DNA of 16,830 bases from Trichomonas tenax (taxonomy: Eukaryota; Parabasalia; Trichomonadida; Trichomonadidae): assembly GCA_023091735.1 (NCBI GenBank), contig JALKBU010001095.1:1-16830 (forward strand), given 5' to 3'. Shown piece after piece: positions 8,601 through 16,682 of the stretch (its first letter is position 1; every line of letters starts with the position of its first letter). A model generated the notes under the pieces. That model did no database searches and was not told the DNA's origin. It saw only the letters and a list, made by a program, of their open reading frames with translations. The translations under genes were made by a program, and so were the position numbers.

Positions 8601-11600
8601 ACTCAGAAGTGTATTTGCAATAAGATGAACATCTAGATTTATGTAATCGTTCATCAAAACTAAAAATCTCAAACAATCTCCGAGCAATTCAGTGTTTTGC
8701 TTTATGAGATTCACGAATGTTACTGTTTGGCACTGATCGAACATCAGAAGGAAAGCAATGACAACTGCCAAAGAAAGCGGTTTCAATGTTTTTGAGATTT
8801 TGATGCAAATTTCAGTGTCAGTGAGAATATTTCCAATGAATGTTTGCATTTCTGTTTTAAGATCTTCAGAAACATAAGAACCGAGAATACAAATGAAAGG
8901 AAACATAGGACTTGCGATAGAAGAGAATTTTTGTAATCTTATGAGTTCAGAAATCGGTTGAACTTTCTTTGCACCGATGAAATAATTGCAAAACTCGAGT
9001 GCGAATTCTTCATTAAGTTCTTGATTCCTAAATCTCGTTTCATTCATGAAGAACCATAACAGTCTACTTGCATACGGTTCTTCGTTCTGAATGAATAACA
9101 TAATAATCGAATAAATGACATAAGGCTGCGAAGAAGACAAAAGAGAACGACTTCCTAATATAAAATGTTTCACTCTGTTGCTCGCGTTTGGATCTCTGTG
9201 TGCGAGAGCAAAGAAAACTTGGAGAACTTGCATCGAAACGTCTTTGTCATCTTTGTAATTCTCCAAAAATCGAAATAGAATTTGGAAAAGTTTTTCGTCG
9301 ATATTTATATAAACATATTGTCTAAGAATCGATAATAACAAAGTATGTGAATTATCATAGAATAATTCATTTCGTGTGATATAATAAATGATTCTTTCTA
9401 CAGGAATTAACTTCGCAAATGCTTTTTTGTCGTCATCTTGCATAATTGACCATCTTTGCAATAACGCGCTCGCTGTGTTTTTGTCTTTGAACCATAATTG
9501 TGTTCCCACGAAAATATGTTTGTGGAAATCGTATTTCAAACTCTTGATAAGAATCTCTGATTCAAGGAGATCGAGTGGATCAAATAAATGAATTGTTGGC
9601 GAAGAAACTTTATCGAGAGTTGCAGCGAAAGCTTTAAAGAACTTAATTTTGTGCATATATCGTTGAATTTCGACATTGTTTTTGATGAGAAGAACAAATA
9701 TTTGGATTATGTCTTTGAGAAGTATTTCTGGACAATATTGTGACAATAAAAGGAAGAATTCGACGCCGTTCGTGTTCAGCAGATTCTTTTTGAATGAAGT
9801 AACGTTGCAAATGAGGTTTGGCCTTATTGGAACAAATTCGTAATCAGATGAAACGGTATTAAGAAGTTTTTCTCCATCAATGCTTCGATCTGAAGAGAAA
9901 TGATAAAGTAATTTATCAGAAACGCAAACGGATATTGGTCCTGTGAAATTTGTTTCTTGTGTTGTTCCAATTGTGTCATTTCTCGGACTCGCTTCGAATA
10001 ATTTAAGTTCAAACTCATTGATATCAATTGCGCTTGCTGTTGAAAGTGTTGCAACTGGTAATTGATCAATAGATAATGTGAATTCATGAAATTTGTTGAC
10101 AAATAGCTCAAATTTATACCACTTTCCAAGTTCGAGTGATGCCATTGCTGTGTAATGAATAGAATCAACGGATAACTCGAAGCATTCTCTTGTTACTGTT
10201 GCGGATATAACTTTTCCTTCAGCTTCGATCTTGAATAACTGAAAATGATGCGAACAAAGCATTATATCGGTGCAAATCTTGAAAGTGTTTGCGGTCATGT
10301 GAACATTGATTCCCAATGATTCCGGCGAGAAACAGAAAATTGATTCTTCGCTTGTTTCATGACTCGTTAATATTCTGTTTGTCATTTGTATCAATGTGTT
10401 ATAATCTTCGTCGTTAATATTCTTGTAAAAATTATAATAATCACGAATCATTTTTGTGTTTGTGAACTTTTTTGCGATCAATTCGTAGAGTTCAATGTAT
10501 TGGAAGATTGATTCTGGAACAGTTTCTTCTATTATTGAGAACAAATTGCATTTGATGCATTGAACTTTTTGTATATCGTTTGATTTCGCGAGATTTGTTA
10601 TTCTTGATAAAAGATCGTTTCTAAAATCGCTTTTAATTATTGCTTTGATAAATGGATATGAATCGATGTTTGTGATGCCAATGAACTCTGTTTGAGAGCC
10701 ACTGATGATCATACCTAAAACTGTGTAAATTTGTAGATTAATGCCAACTTTTTGAACAACATTTGCGATCATTTCAATTTCGTATTTCGACAATGCTCTA
10801 ATATTCGGTTTCATTGCGAGAGAAACCATTAACAGAGCGTTTAGTAAAATGTCTGGGTTCATCTGTGGATTAAATAATCCTATGATATGTCTAAATGTCT
10901 CTGATTGAAAAAAGTCGGTGACGAAAGATTGATTTTCAACAGATATCAAAGATGAATGCAATGTATTTAAAATATTTGACAATATTTGCGGATCATCGGT
11001 CTTTTTGAGTTTGCTGTATAACGCAGACATGAATGGTGAGCTGTCGGAGTTGTTTGTTCTAAAGAAAATCGCTAAAATGTTCGTGAGAGATCTTCCGTAT
11101 TTCAAATCGAAAATCAGATTAACAATTCCAGAACTTAAAGAACCGCTTGAAATGATATATGAATTGATGTTTTTCATATTACAAATCTTCTTTATAATCT
11201 TCAATTCAAGGCTTTTCATTTCCTTGGAATAAGGACTTTCGTCATCAACATTAAGTTCCGTAAAAATGCTTGTCATCATTGGTTCGATTTCGCGCTCTGT
11301 TAATGCACCATAATTCACGATTGTCATCGAATAGAAAAGAATCTCTGTGTACAAACACGGCGATGAAGAAGCGCTTGACATGAAATTAACGAAATGTCGA
11401 ACAACATCTGAGTTACTGATTGTTTTATAGACTTCTTTGTATAACAAAAATCCGAATCTTCGAAGATTGACAACGAAAGCTGATGATGGATTAAACATCG
11501 AATATTCGGGGTCATAGATATTCCCAGGGAAGAAGAAACTGAAAGGAATCTTCACAGAAGGAAATTCTCCATGATAAAATAATTTATGAATGAATCCAAA

Positions 11601-12743
11601 TGCAATTGATGTAATTATGAGATCTTTGAACTCTATTTGCATGAGCAAGTTAAGTATAGCTGTTCTTACACGTAAGCAACCCTTAGACATCAAATAAACA
11701 GTTGTTTTGATGGAATCTGGTAAATTTTCCAAATAATTTTCAATATCTGGAATATTTTCGTAGTTATCGATTGTAACTTTCGTTGTGTCGAAGTCATTTA
11801 TGCAACAATATAACATATCGAGAAATGATGTTTTGTTTTCAGGCACAATTCCCAAAAGTTCACATCTAAACGAAATCAATCCATCGAGAAGTCTTCGCTC
11901 TTTTGTTTCGCACGCCAGTTGCGCAATTAACACAATTGTAGGATTTAAAAATTCGGGTGGAATTTTCAATTCGGAATTAATTCGAATTTGCTTTGTTAAA
12001 CTGTTGAGATATATAATAAAATTGGGAACACTTTGCGTGAATAGTCGTTTTTTCAGGATTGTTTCAAGTAAAATCAATGTTTGCATAAAAATTTGCGGTG
12101 AAAGTGATCTTATGCTTGAAATATAAACAATAACGTCAGAAATGTACGAAAACACATTCGGCAATTCAGTTATTTTCGATAAAAACATCAAAAATGTCGA
12201 ATTTATTTCTTTGCTAAAATTTGGAACGAAATCAATCGAAAAAACAAGGAAAGTAACGAAATATTGAATGTAATTTGCATCGATATTTGATAGGTCATTG
12301 TATATAAGCGCGATAAATGACTGAATTGAAATCACTGCGATGAATTGCTGTTGTTCTTTCTTCTCTGTGAGAATCCTCTGGTTCTCGTATATGTATTTCA
12401 TGAGCTTTGAGCGAGTTTCGAGCTGCAGATTCAGCTTTTCTATCAAATCTTTCGGCGTTATTACGGCATTCTTGAAGACTGAGAGATCGAGGCTCGGGAT
12501 AAGTGCCTGGAATTCGCGCGGAAACAGAGAAATGAGCTTTGGGTCTACATATGTCGCCTCAAAAATCATCGAAACAAGTTCAATCGTGAATCCTTTTTCC
12601 ATCTCTGAATATTCATTGTTTTTTCCAAATTTTATTTTTGCATTTTTTGATGAAATTTGGAATTTACAGTATATGGTAAACTTAGTTATCGACAAATCAA
12701 CCAGATTTAATTTTTTGTCATGTAAATACGAAATCTGACCCAT
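5679..12743 (-). CDS. Giant BEACH domain-containing protein (PH-BEACH-WD40-like type)
   Basis: One intact frame of 2354 residues. BEACH proteins are large scaffolds that regulate vesicle traffic, lysosome-related organelles and autophagy on cytosolic membrane faces. Residues 1-800 and about 950-1650 are long helical stretches like the armadillo-type arms of the family. About 812-950 looks like the concanavalin A-like lectin fold (GKWYKFELFV, FTLSIDQLPVATLS, FTGPISVCVSD). About 1670-1790 fits the PH-BEACH domain, and 1800-2015 is the BEACH domain (STYEYIHWLNVISGRSF, YPIFPWLYLTYND, later EKWIDMVFGISQQG). About 2050-2350 is beta-rich and WD40-like but without clear GH/WD repeats. The BEACH core is shorter than the usual ~280 residues: the HYGTHYSS block and most of the PEFFYLPEFL and LPPWA motifs are eroded. 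The start is the ATG at 12741-12743; an upstream in-frame TTG adds nothing, and a TAA precedes it. No introns are needed. The exact subfamily is unsure. Confidence 0.92.
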   Translation of the reverse strand: MGQISYLHDKKLNLVDLSITKFTIYCKFQISSKNAKIKFGKNNEYSEMEKGFTIELVSMIFEATYVDPKLISLFPREFQALIPSLDLSVFKNAVITPKDLIEKLNLQLETRSKLMKYIYENQRILTEKKEQQQFIAVISIQSFIALIYNDLSNIDANYIQYFVTFLVFSIDFVPNFSKEINSTFLMFLSKITELPNVFSYISDVIVYISSIRSLSPQIFMQTLILLETILKKRLFTQSVPNFIIYLNSLTKQIRINSELKIPPEFLNPTIVLIAQLACETKERRLLDGLISFRCELLGIVPENKTSFLDMLYCCINDFDTTKVTIDNYENIPDIENYLENLPDSIKTTVYLMSKGCLRVRTAILNLLMQIEFKDLIITSIAFGFIHKLFYHGEFPSVKIPFSFFFPGNIYDPEYSMFNPSSAFVVNLRRFGFLLYKEVYKTISNSDVVRHFVNFMSSASSSPCLYTEILFYSMTIVNYGALTEREIEPMMTSIFTELNVDDESPYSKEMKSLELKIIKKICNMKNINSYIISSGSLSSGIVNLIFDLKYGRSLTNILAIFFRTNNSDSSPFMSALYSKLKKTDDPQILSNILNTLHSSLISVENQSFVTDFFQSETFRHIIGLFNPQMNPDILLNALLMVSLAMKPNIRALSKYEIEMIANVVQKVGINLQIYTVLGMIISGSQTEFIGITNIDSYPFIKAIIKSDFRNDLLSRITNLAKSNDIQKVQCIKCNLFSIIEETVPESIFQYIELYELIAKKFTNTKMIRDYYNFYKNINDEDYNTLIQMTNRILTSHETSEESIFCFSPESLGINVHMTANTFKICTDIMLCSHHFQLFKIEAEGKVISATVTRECFELSVDSIHYTAMASLELGKWYKFELFVNKFHEFTLSIDQLPVATLSTASAIDINEFELKLFEASPRNDTIGTTQETNFTGPISVCVSDKLLYHFSSDRSIDGEKLLNTVSSDYEFVPIRPNLICNVTSFKKNLLNTNGVEFFLLLSQYCPEILLKDIIQIFVLLIKNNVEIQRYMHKIKFFKAFAATLDKVSSPTIHLFDPLDLLESEILIKSLKYDFHKHIFVGTQLWFKDKNTASALLQRWSIMQDDDKKAFAKLIPVERIIYYITRNELFYDNSHTLLLSILRQYVYINIDEKLFQILFRFLENYKDDKDVSMQVLQVFFALAHRDPNASNRVKHFILGSRSLLSSSQPYVIYSIIMLFIQNEEPYASRLLWFFMNETRFRNQELNEEFALEFCNYFIGAKKVQPISELIRLQKFSSIASPMFPFICILGSYVSEDLKTEMQTFIGNILTDTEICIKISKTLKPLSLAVVIAFLLMFDQCQTVTFVNLIKQNTELLGDCLRFLVLMNDYINLDVHLIANTLLSAMTMRVFANGSSHEKNYFVSIVVNYLLRTHHVNLIEKQKDFIDYVKDIGCLLDFILKREVSQNYSDGPKIVDGEWEDMNIATILLDFANDADLTPESLEYLIVLLSYVLRAERNTVSKHSHILDALFQRLAMSKFYCILFPECSIQQESCEIVSPLFYKAFQVDIGNNVYAFEKRNEALEQFFKELKPFSSIDDVLVEFMLTPIEYVCIDCPLMPHLLTFMDKYFIMQHYKRQHIFEKIQETLTYEGSGFVFIMKMDDKYTRRHFFDSMLRPYLFTRKVIQTPSPKLDLNDNDRYFMKKFDAKKYTFFQNCKLICDDNEQDVFCFIDNGHFIVRNELIVFYKFDFRDVESITWEWWCHHPNCMSIYLKSRKAFLLKFPEEHNHRFVSDIASHIPEDNQVFLYYDSVPYEMLNKLKLTLRWKRRMISTYEYIHWLNVISGRSFLNRENYPIFPWLYLTYNDEMTPRNLGRNINCVNKEKVDRLKENEYMSVFERDNAVLYKNNYISNRRSVKDSIFETGLKSIDEVFKKCVIDSGKFIQPRKKNKDDVIPPIEGDFDAYESIEEYFYCVDLLKSIAVPKWSIDASDFVNKNRILLEQDDNSIEKWIDMVFGISQQGTSATIKSNTYNYKIFGNAFEDRSDDIETVMGMQGNAPQQLFDSFHPPRNPQTKGVPRQILRLDIQNITYQFMFRGIIYCFTPTCIQGIEGSSIKSTVIHKISPACTINHIPSTRTKISFHNPCDDFFTLFDLEDRTYTRCEKVGHVRSIHSNKSMIYCGMENGSIKEINNDHRVSKSISISSNSIVQIFCCLFNNIIIAVDTENTVFFMTSHNMRVFKTFKAEHSVDEKIVRIIYLQTSSLFVLCFTKSIITFTCCGEIVRDTYDQRFGSALDYCFYKNTNFDELIVSSMNDGRIVIVDPITHHDKSTITTLRVPCDQIMFNIDNEAFVCSCPDYTVIVPGRNISSAPTTPTQNRFVM

Positions 12744-12872
12744 CAAAAGATTCAGACAGAATATATTTTACATTCGTCAAAACTAATATTCTGACACATA
12801 AATTATTTACATTTGACATGTCAAGAATTTTGACACGTAAATTGTTAAATATCTGATATAAAATATTTAACA
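12744..12872. promoter_or_regulatory. Putative promoter region of the BEACH gene with imperfect repeats
   Basis: This short spacer separates the BEACH start from the relic on the other strand. It contains two imperfect direct repeats, tgacacataaattattta (12792-12809) and tgacacgtaaattgttaa (12831-12848), identical at 15 of 18 positions. Between them lies a 10-bp palindrome, tgacatgtca (12814-12823). A 10-bp inverted repeat tgttaaatat / atatttaaca (12843-12852, 12863-12872) follows. No convincing TCA-Y-W initiator was found near the BEACH ATG. An upstream ATG followed at once by TAA on the minus strand implies that transcription starts close to the gene. A regulatory role is inferred from position only. 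Confidence 0.3.
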
Positions 12873-12891
12873 TGTTTTCTCAATTACTTCG

Positions 12892-12896
12892 TCATA
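12892..12896 (+). promoter_or_regulatory. Candidate initiator (TCATA) of a dead gene
   Basis: TCATA fits the trichomonad initiator, and an ATG follows at 12899, a leader of about five nt. That ATG is followed at once by a TGA. The arrangement looks like an authentic start whose gene has since been broken. Confidence 0.35.
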
Positions 12897-12898
12897 TA

Positions 12899-13379
12899 AT
12901 GTGACAGAGAAGTCCTTGGATGCCTTCAAAATGTTAAGCGATGATCTCAAGCAGCAAGCCTCCTCTTTTAAGGAAATGCTGGAAAATTAATATTAACATG
13001 ATCTGTTTGTTCAAACATTGATTGAATGGACCAATCCAGGTGCAAGTTATGGAATTAATGTATTAGTTGATGAAAAAGATTTTATCAAGATGATGAAACT
13101 TTGCAATTTAGAGAAATGATCTTGATCAAAAAAAAAAAAGAAATCTTGCATATGATCCATTCGGTCACAAACCGTTCGACAATTCGTTCTCAAATTACTT
13201 CTTTTTGGCTTATTATGTTTATCGCATTTCAAAGACATTTCAATCGAATCATCATTATCCGTACTCCTTCCGAATGCGATGCTTTGAGTAAATTTATCAA
13301 ATATTTTTTTGACGACAAAAGTCATTTACGACTTTTCTTAAACTTTAAGACATATCATGCAATTGCTCACAATGAATAA
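12899..13379 (+). pseudogene. Gene relic with broken start, stops and frame changes
   Basis: The ATG at 12899 meets TGA at codon 2. The frame offset by two, beginning at 12901, is strongly coding-like: TEKSLDAFKMLSDDLKQQ then ASSFKEMLEN, two stops (TAA-Y-TAA, around 12988-12996), then FVQTLIEWTNPGASYGINVL and DEKDFIKMMKLCNLEK to a TGA at 13117-13119. A two-base TG duplication right after the ATG would explain the lost frame. After a run of eleven A at 13129-13139 the frame changes again; coding-like pieces appear in two frames up to a TAA at 13377-13379. The first part is charged and helical, perhaps coiled coil. No family is recognised. Stops, frame changes and the A run point to a dead gene. 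Confidence 0.5.
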
Positions 13380-13660
13380 TTTTGGCAGCTATAATTTCTA
13401 TGCTGATTTTTTTTGATCAAATTAAAACTAAAATTATTAATTAAATATATAAAATTTGCTAGGGTTATGGCCTTAGATATATTTTTATTTTATTTCCATT
13501 AATATAAAATCTTCATATATTTTTTTGTGTAATCAAAAGATAACTATTCCTTTTATTCATTATAGGAGCACAAAATGCTCTACTTGAATTCTTATATGTA
13601 TTTTGATAATATTGAATTATAGCGAAGAATATATCAATGACAATGCACACTGGCATTTAA
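13380..13660. other. AT-rich spacer between two gene relics
   Basis: Mostly AT-rich with no clear feature. The last 50 bases start a short frame at 13618-13693 (SEEYINDNAHWHLKHVSPRRKLA) that ends in TAA. It could be the front part of the relic that follows, in another frame. Confidence 0.3.
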
Positions 13661-14403
13661 AGCATGTATCACCAAGACGAAAATTAGCTTAAATATAAGA
13701 TATATAGCATCAGAAACAAAAATTGTATTAACATCTCCAGTTTTTCATTATGTAGTGATATTGAAGATTATGGATATTTTGCTTGTTCTTTGCAATATGG
13801 AAAATCACATTTTTCACAATCAAACATATCGAAATGCAAAGGATTGTATTCTGGATTAATATTTGTTTATTCATATTCAACAATTTCTGAATATTATTCA
13901 TTTGAAAATGAAACTTAATATGATTATTATGATGTGTTTATTTTTAGTCAATGAAAGAATGAGGGAATAACACAAAAATGTAACTATATCGGAAACGAAA
14001 GATCTGTTCTATTGACTACTTCTTCAAATCCTCTCATTGTCGAATTTTGCGATTTTATTGCAAACAAAGTCAATAAATTATTTTTCATAGACTATAGATC
14101 ATCTACATGAAACATTGAAGTTAAAAATTGTTATTTTGATAGCAACGCTGGTGAATTGAAAGACAAATATCAGACAGTCGCTATTTTACATTCATTGCAA
14201 TATTCAACATAAATCGAAATGAATTTATTCGTTTTTGAATGCAATTTGACTTAAATGCAAATGCCAATGCACAAACTGCGTTAACAATTGTTTCATGCTT
14301 CGATGTTCATTCTTCATTTCGAATGGAATGTATTCACTCAGCAGTACTAGATTTTCGTAATCTCTCGATTGTGTTTTCATTGAAATCATATTCATCAATA
14401 TGA
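13661..14403 (+). pseudogene. Decayed trichomonad repetitive surface-protein-like gene
   Basis: A single frame (phase of 13769) reads through about 590 bases with protein-like content. It is cut by TAG 13685, TAA 13916, TGA 13952, TGA 14108, TAA 14210 and TAA 14252; coding character then moves to the frame of 14254 and ends at TGA 14401. The pieces contain recurring short Cys/Asn/Ser/aromatic units: SLCSDIEDYGYFACSL, SQSNISKCKGLYSG, CNYIGNERS, VEFCDFIANKVNK, VKNCYFDSNAG, IVSCFDVHSS. Repeats of the form N/C-x-F-x-x-N are typical of right-handed beta-helix, POMP-like extracellular proteins that trichomonads carry in large numbers. The family call rests on pattern only. No signal peptide or C-terminal membrane segment is preserved, so both ends appear lost. 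With six stops and at least one frameshift it cannot make a full protein. Confidence 0.55.
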
Positions 14404-15029
14404 TTCAATCTTTTTAATAAAAACTATATTTAGTCTTGTTTTGATATCAAAAAATTTGAAATTCAAAATTGTTGATTGTTTTGTTTTTATATTGATTTTA
14501 TATTACTTTTGTTACAGAACTGAGTTTTCATGGAAATAGACATTTGATATTGGTGGTTTTCTTGTCAGATATAAAGTTTTGCACAATCAGCGAAAGCAAC
14601 TTCTGTTAGAAAATCTCAATATTTTATGATCATAAGATACAAAAGACAAATTAACCATTTTCTTATTCAACAAATTAATTCTAATTCAAACCCTAATGAA
14701 GATTTCGTGTAATCAACATCATTCAACATTCAATGAATATTAAAAGGATTCTATTAGGTTTTTGTTTTCATTTTTCTTAATTCCATTTTCATTTTTGTAA
14801 TTACAAAAAGATCCTATGAACACCTTCCATTTCTGGAAAAAACAAGGGCTGTAGCAATAAAGCTTTAATACTATTATGCTGCATAATAAAAACAATATAG
14901 CTATAATTAATATTTGATTTATATTTCCTAAGCAAACTCAATTTCTATCATTTAATTACAAAATACACAAATTGGCTTTACACTTGAATCATCCAATTTG
15001 ATATATATATATTTAGAAATTACGCATTT
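14404..15029. other. AT-rich intergenic region, nothing recognised
   Basis: Low-complexity AT-rich sequence with short frames only. No RNA gene, repeat of note or regulatory motif could be supported here. Confidence 0.4.
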
Positions 15030-15200
15030 TAAAATAGTCCTGTTATTCCTAATTCCTCATTTTTTTATTTGGAATGCGCATATAAAAGATTATTCGAATA
15101 ACTTTTTAATTTGGAATTGCTGATATCGCACCTTTTATGCGTTATCGGAATTAAATGTAATGCTGGATTTGTGAAATTAGGAATTAGAAATAGGAGATCA
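15030..15200. repeat. Large imperfect inverted repeat
   Basis: Outer arms ctaattcctcattt (15049-15062) and aaattaggaattag (15174-15187) are complementary at 13 of 14 positions. Pairing can be extended outward over tcc...tatt with a small gap. Inner arms cgcatataaaag (15077-15088) and ccttttatgcg (15131-15141) also pair, with a two-base indel. Near the centre lies a perfect 12-bp palindrome, ttattcgaataa (15090-15101). The whole looks like a worn foldback element. The plus-strand open frame across it (15111-15296) has no ATG start at its head and is probably incidental. Confidence 0.45.
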
Positions 15201-15644
15201 AATGTTCTGCATTTGTTAAATATTTATATTGGTACTTGGCGAAATTGTTCGCTGCAAGCGTGTTGGCAGCAAAGAAACCTTCGTAACTTCTTCTGATAAA
15301 AAGTTTGCTGAACATACAAACTCTCGAGAGAAAAACAAATTTTTGTGAAATTCGATCCAAAATTCCATCATCGAACGGAAGGGTCTCACCTTACCTTACA
15401 CCAAGTGTGAAATCTAGAATAGAGAGGGGTGTCGCGGTTTTGAATTCTGAGTTAGCTATCCCCCACTTTATCTGGAATAGGGGGGGTCAAATTGGAATCC
15501 TGAATTCCTGAATAAAGGACGGTTTTCAGTAATTCCGTTTTTTCCTGATTTCGAACAGATCACGGGATATTCGGAATAGCAGACTCAATTGAAATTAAGA
15601 CTGTTCTTTCAAGTTGAAATTAATCGCTATGGAAGTGAAAATAA
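15201..15644. other. Intergenic DNA upstream of the PLAC8 gene, with a GC-richer patch
   Basis: Short frames occur on both strands (for example 15216-15371 minus, about 51 codons from an ATG, and 15305-15511 plus, from a TTG). None resembles a known protein. A patch at about 15370-15560 is GC-richer with a ccccc run (15461-15465) and a ggggggg run (15480-15486), recalling the island at 3838-4100, though no shared long word was found. Confidence 0.35.
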
Positions 15645-15649
15645 TCATA
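15645..15649 (+). promoter_or_regulatory. Candidate initiator (TCATA) of the PLAC8 gene
   Basis: TCATA matches the trichomonad initiator, with the A at 15647 as +1, giving an 18-nt leader to the ATG at 15665. This favours the longer protein start. Two out-of-frame ATGs (15733, 15745) lie between 15665 and the in-frame ATG at 15767. Confidence 0.4.
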
Positions 15650-15664
15650 TAATAGCAGTTTTTC

Positions 15665-16297
15665 ATGCGCCATCGCGCCCGTAAAATCTTCCAATTGTCA
15701 AAAATCATTTTACAAAGTCAAAAATCAGTTACATGTCAGAAAAAATGTCGCTTTTACACAAAATTAATGGGCAAACTGCGAACCTATCAATATTCGCTTC
15801 TCGAATGCTGCGGCGACTGTTCCGTCTGTCAGTACGGCTGCTTTTGCCTCCCGTGCGCCATCGCAAATAATTGGGCGAAAATTAGAAACGAAGAATGCGG
15901 ATGTGAGCATTTATTCTGCCCTGCTAACCCATATTGGACTCGCCAGTTCCTCCGCCGTCGCCGTCACATGGAGAAGGAGTTAATTTCTGACTGCTTGTCA
16001 ATGATATTATGTTTTCCGTGCTTCGTCTGCCAGGACATGCGCGAGATCAACATGGGGTACTTGAACGTGCCAGAGTCTGAGTTCTACTTCGGAGAACAGA
16101 AGAAATCTCCACCACAGCAACAAGTGAACCAACCCCAAATCTATCAACAGCCTCCACAGAACTATGAGCAGCCTTACGCTCTCCCACCGCAGGAGTATGG
16201 ACCGCCGCCCAGTTACGCACCTGGATACGTGCCACAGGAATATCCACAGCAGGGATATGTCCAGCCACCTCCAAATTATGGACCAAACCCTTATTAA
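15665..16297 (+). CDS. PLAC8 (Cys-rich) domain protein with Pro/Gln/Tyr-rich tail
   Basis: The frame encodes 210 residues. A Cys-rich PLAC8 domain spans about 41-132: LLECCGDCSVCQYGCFCLPC (45-64), then AIANNWAKI, a basic patch FLRRRRH (95-101), and DCLSMILCFPCFVCQDMREI (109-128), which matches the D-x-x-x-x-x-x-C-x-x-C-x-x-CQ-x-x-RE end of the family. PLAC8 proteins are small membrane-associated proteins, in plants linked to cell number and metal transport; the role here is unknown. Residues 148-210 are a low-complexity tail of PPQ, QPPQNY and GPPPSY-like units, probably disordered. Start choice: the ATG at 15665 has an initiator 18 nt upstream, and no initiator lies just before Met35 (15767). 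However, residues 1-34 are very basic with no acidic residue, and most relatives begin near the Cys-rich part, so Met35 (a 176-residue protein) remains possible. Confidence 0.88.
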   Translation: MRHRARKIFQLSKIILQSQKSVTCQKKCRFYTKLMGKLRTYQYSLLECCGDCSVCQYGCFCLPCAIANNWAKIRNEECGCEHLFCPANPYWTRQFLRRRRHMEKELISDCLSMILCFPCFVCQDMREINMGYLNVPESEFYFGEQKKSPPQQQVNQPQIYQQPPQNYEQPYALPPQEYGPPPSYAPGYVPQEYPQQGYVQPPPNYGPNPY

Positions 16298-16346
16298 TGT
16301 TTTTATATGAATGTATTTATGCGGCTTTTCTTTATAAATATATTAT

Positions 16347-16682
16347 ATGATCGAAACAAGAGTGTCTGACATTAGGAATCTGTCGATCTCTTTCTTTTTC
16401 TTTCTATTGAAAAACAACATCAAAAATGTTCATGTTATCAATAAAACGAGAAATGATGAAGCAGCAATAATGAAATATAAAATCGTTTTTGATGTTTTCT
16501 TGAGTTCCTGTGATATCTTTGGAACGATGCTAATGCATGTTTCGTTATCAGAGACCTTCATAGCTGCATCAGAGAGCCTCGTTGAAGAGTTAAATGACCA
16601 ATGTGGACTGATGAATTCGCACGAAAATTGCGATTTATCGACATTAAAAATTGGACTTACTGAGCTTCCAATGGATTTGTAA
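16347..16682 (+). CDS. Small hypothetical frame, weakly supported
   Basis: An ATG at 16347 opens 111 codons to a TAA at 16680-16682, 49 nt after the PLAC8 stop. The first 40 residues include a phenylalanine run from a T-rich tract and look non-coding. From Met42 on the composition is protein-like (SETFIAASESLVEELNDQC, then DLSTLKIGLTELPMDL). No TCA-type initiator lies between the PLAC8 stop and the ATG. It may be a small gene with a start further in, the 3' remnant of a gene, or chance. No domain is recognised. Confidence 0.3.
   Translation: MIETRVSDIRNLSISFFFFLLKNNIKNVHVINKTRNDEAAIMKYKIVFDVFLSSCDIFGTMLMHVSLSETFIAASESLVEELNDQCGLMNSHENCDLSTLKIGLTELPMDL

Noticed and set aside
12744..12746. TTG as start of the BEACH protein
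   Set aside because: An ATG follows directly at 12741-12743, eukaryotic nuclear genes use ATG, and a TAA lies a few codons upstream.
12904..12912. acagagaag, identical to the conserved U6 snRNA box
   Set aside because: The U6 sequence that should follow is absent, and the bases fit a coding-like frame (TEKSLDAF) of the dead gene.
13047..13325. 92-codon minus-strand frame
   Set aside because: It begins at an alternative start or Met inside the relic's antisense, contains a phenylalanine run made by the poly-A tract, and competes with plus-strand pieces that have better coding character and a start-site signal.
15216..15371. 51-codon minus-strand ORF with an ATG
   Set aside because: It is short, matches no recognised family, and lies next to a region of inverted repeats where open frames can arise by chance.
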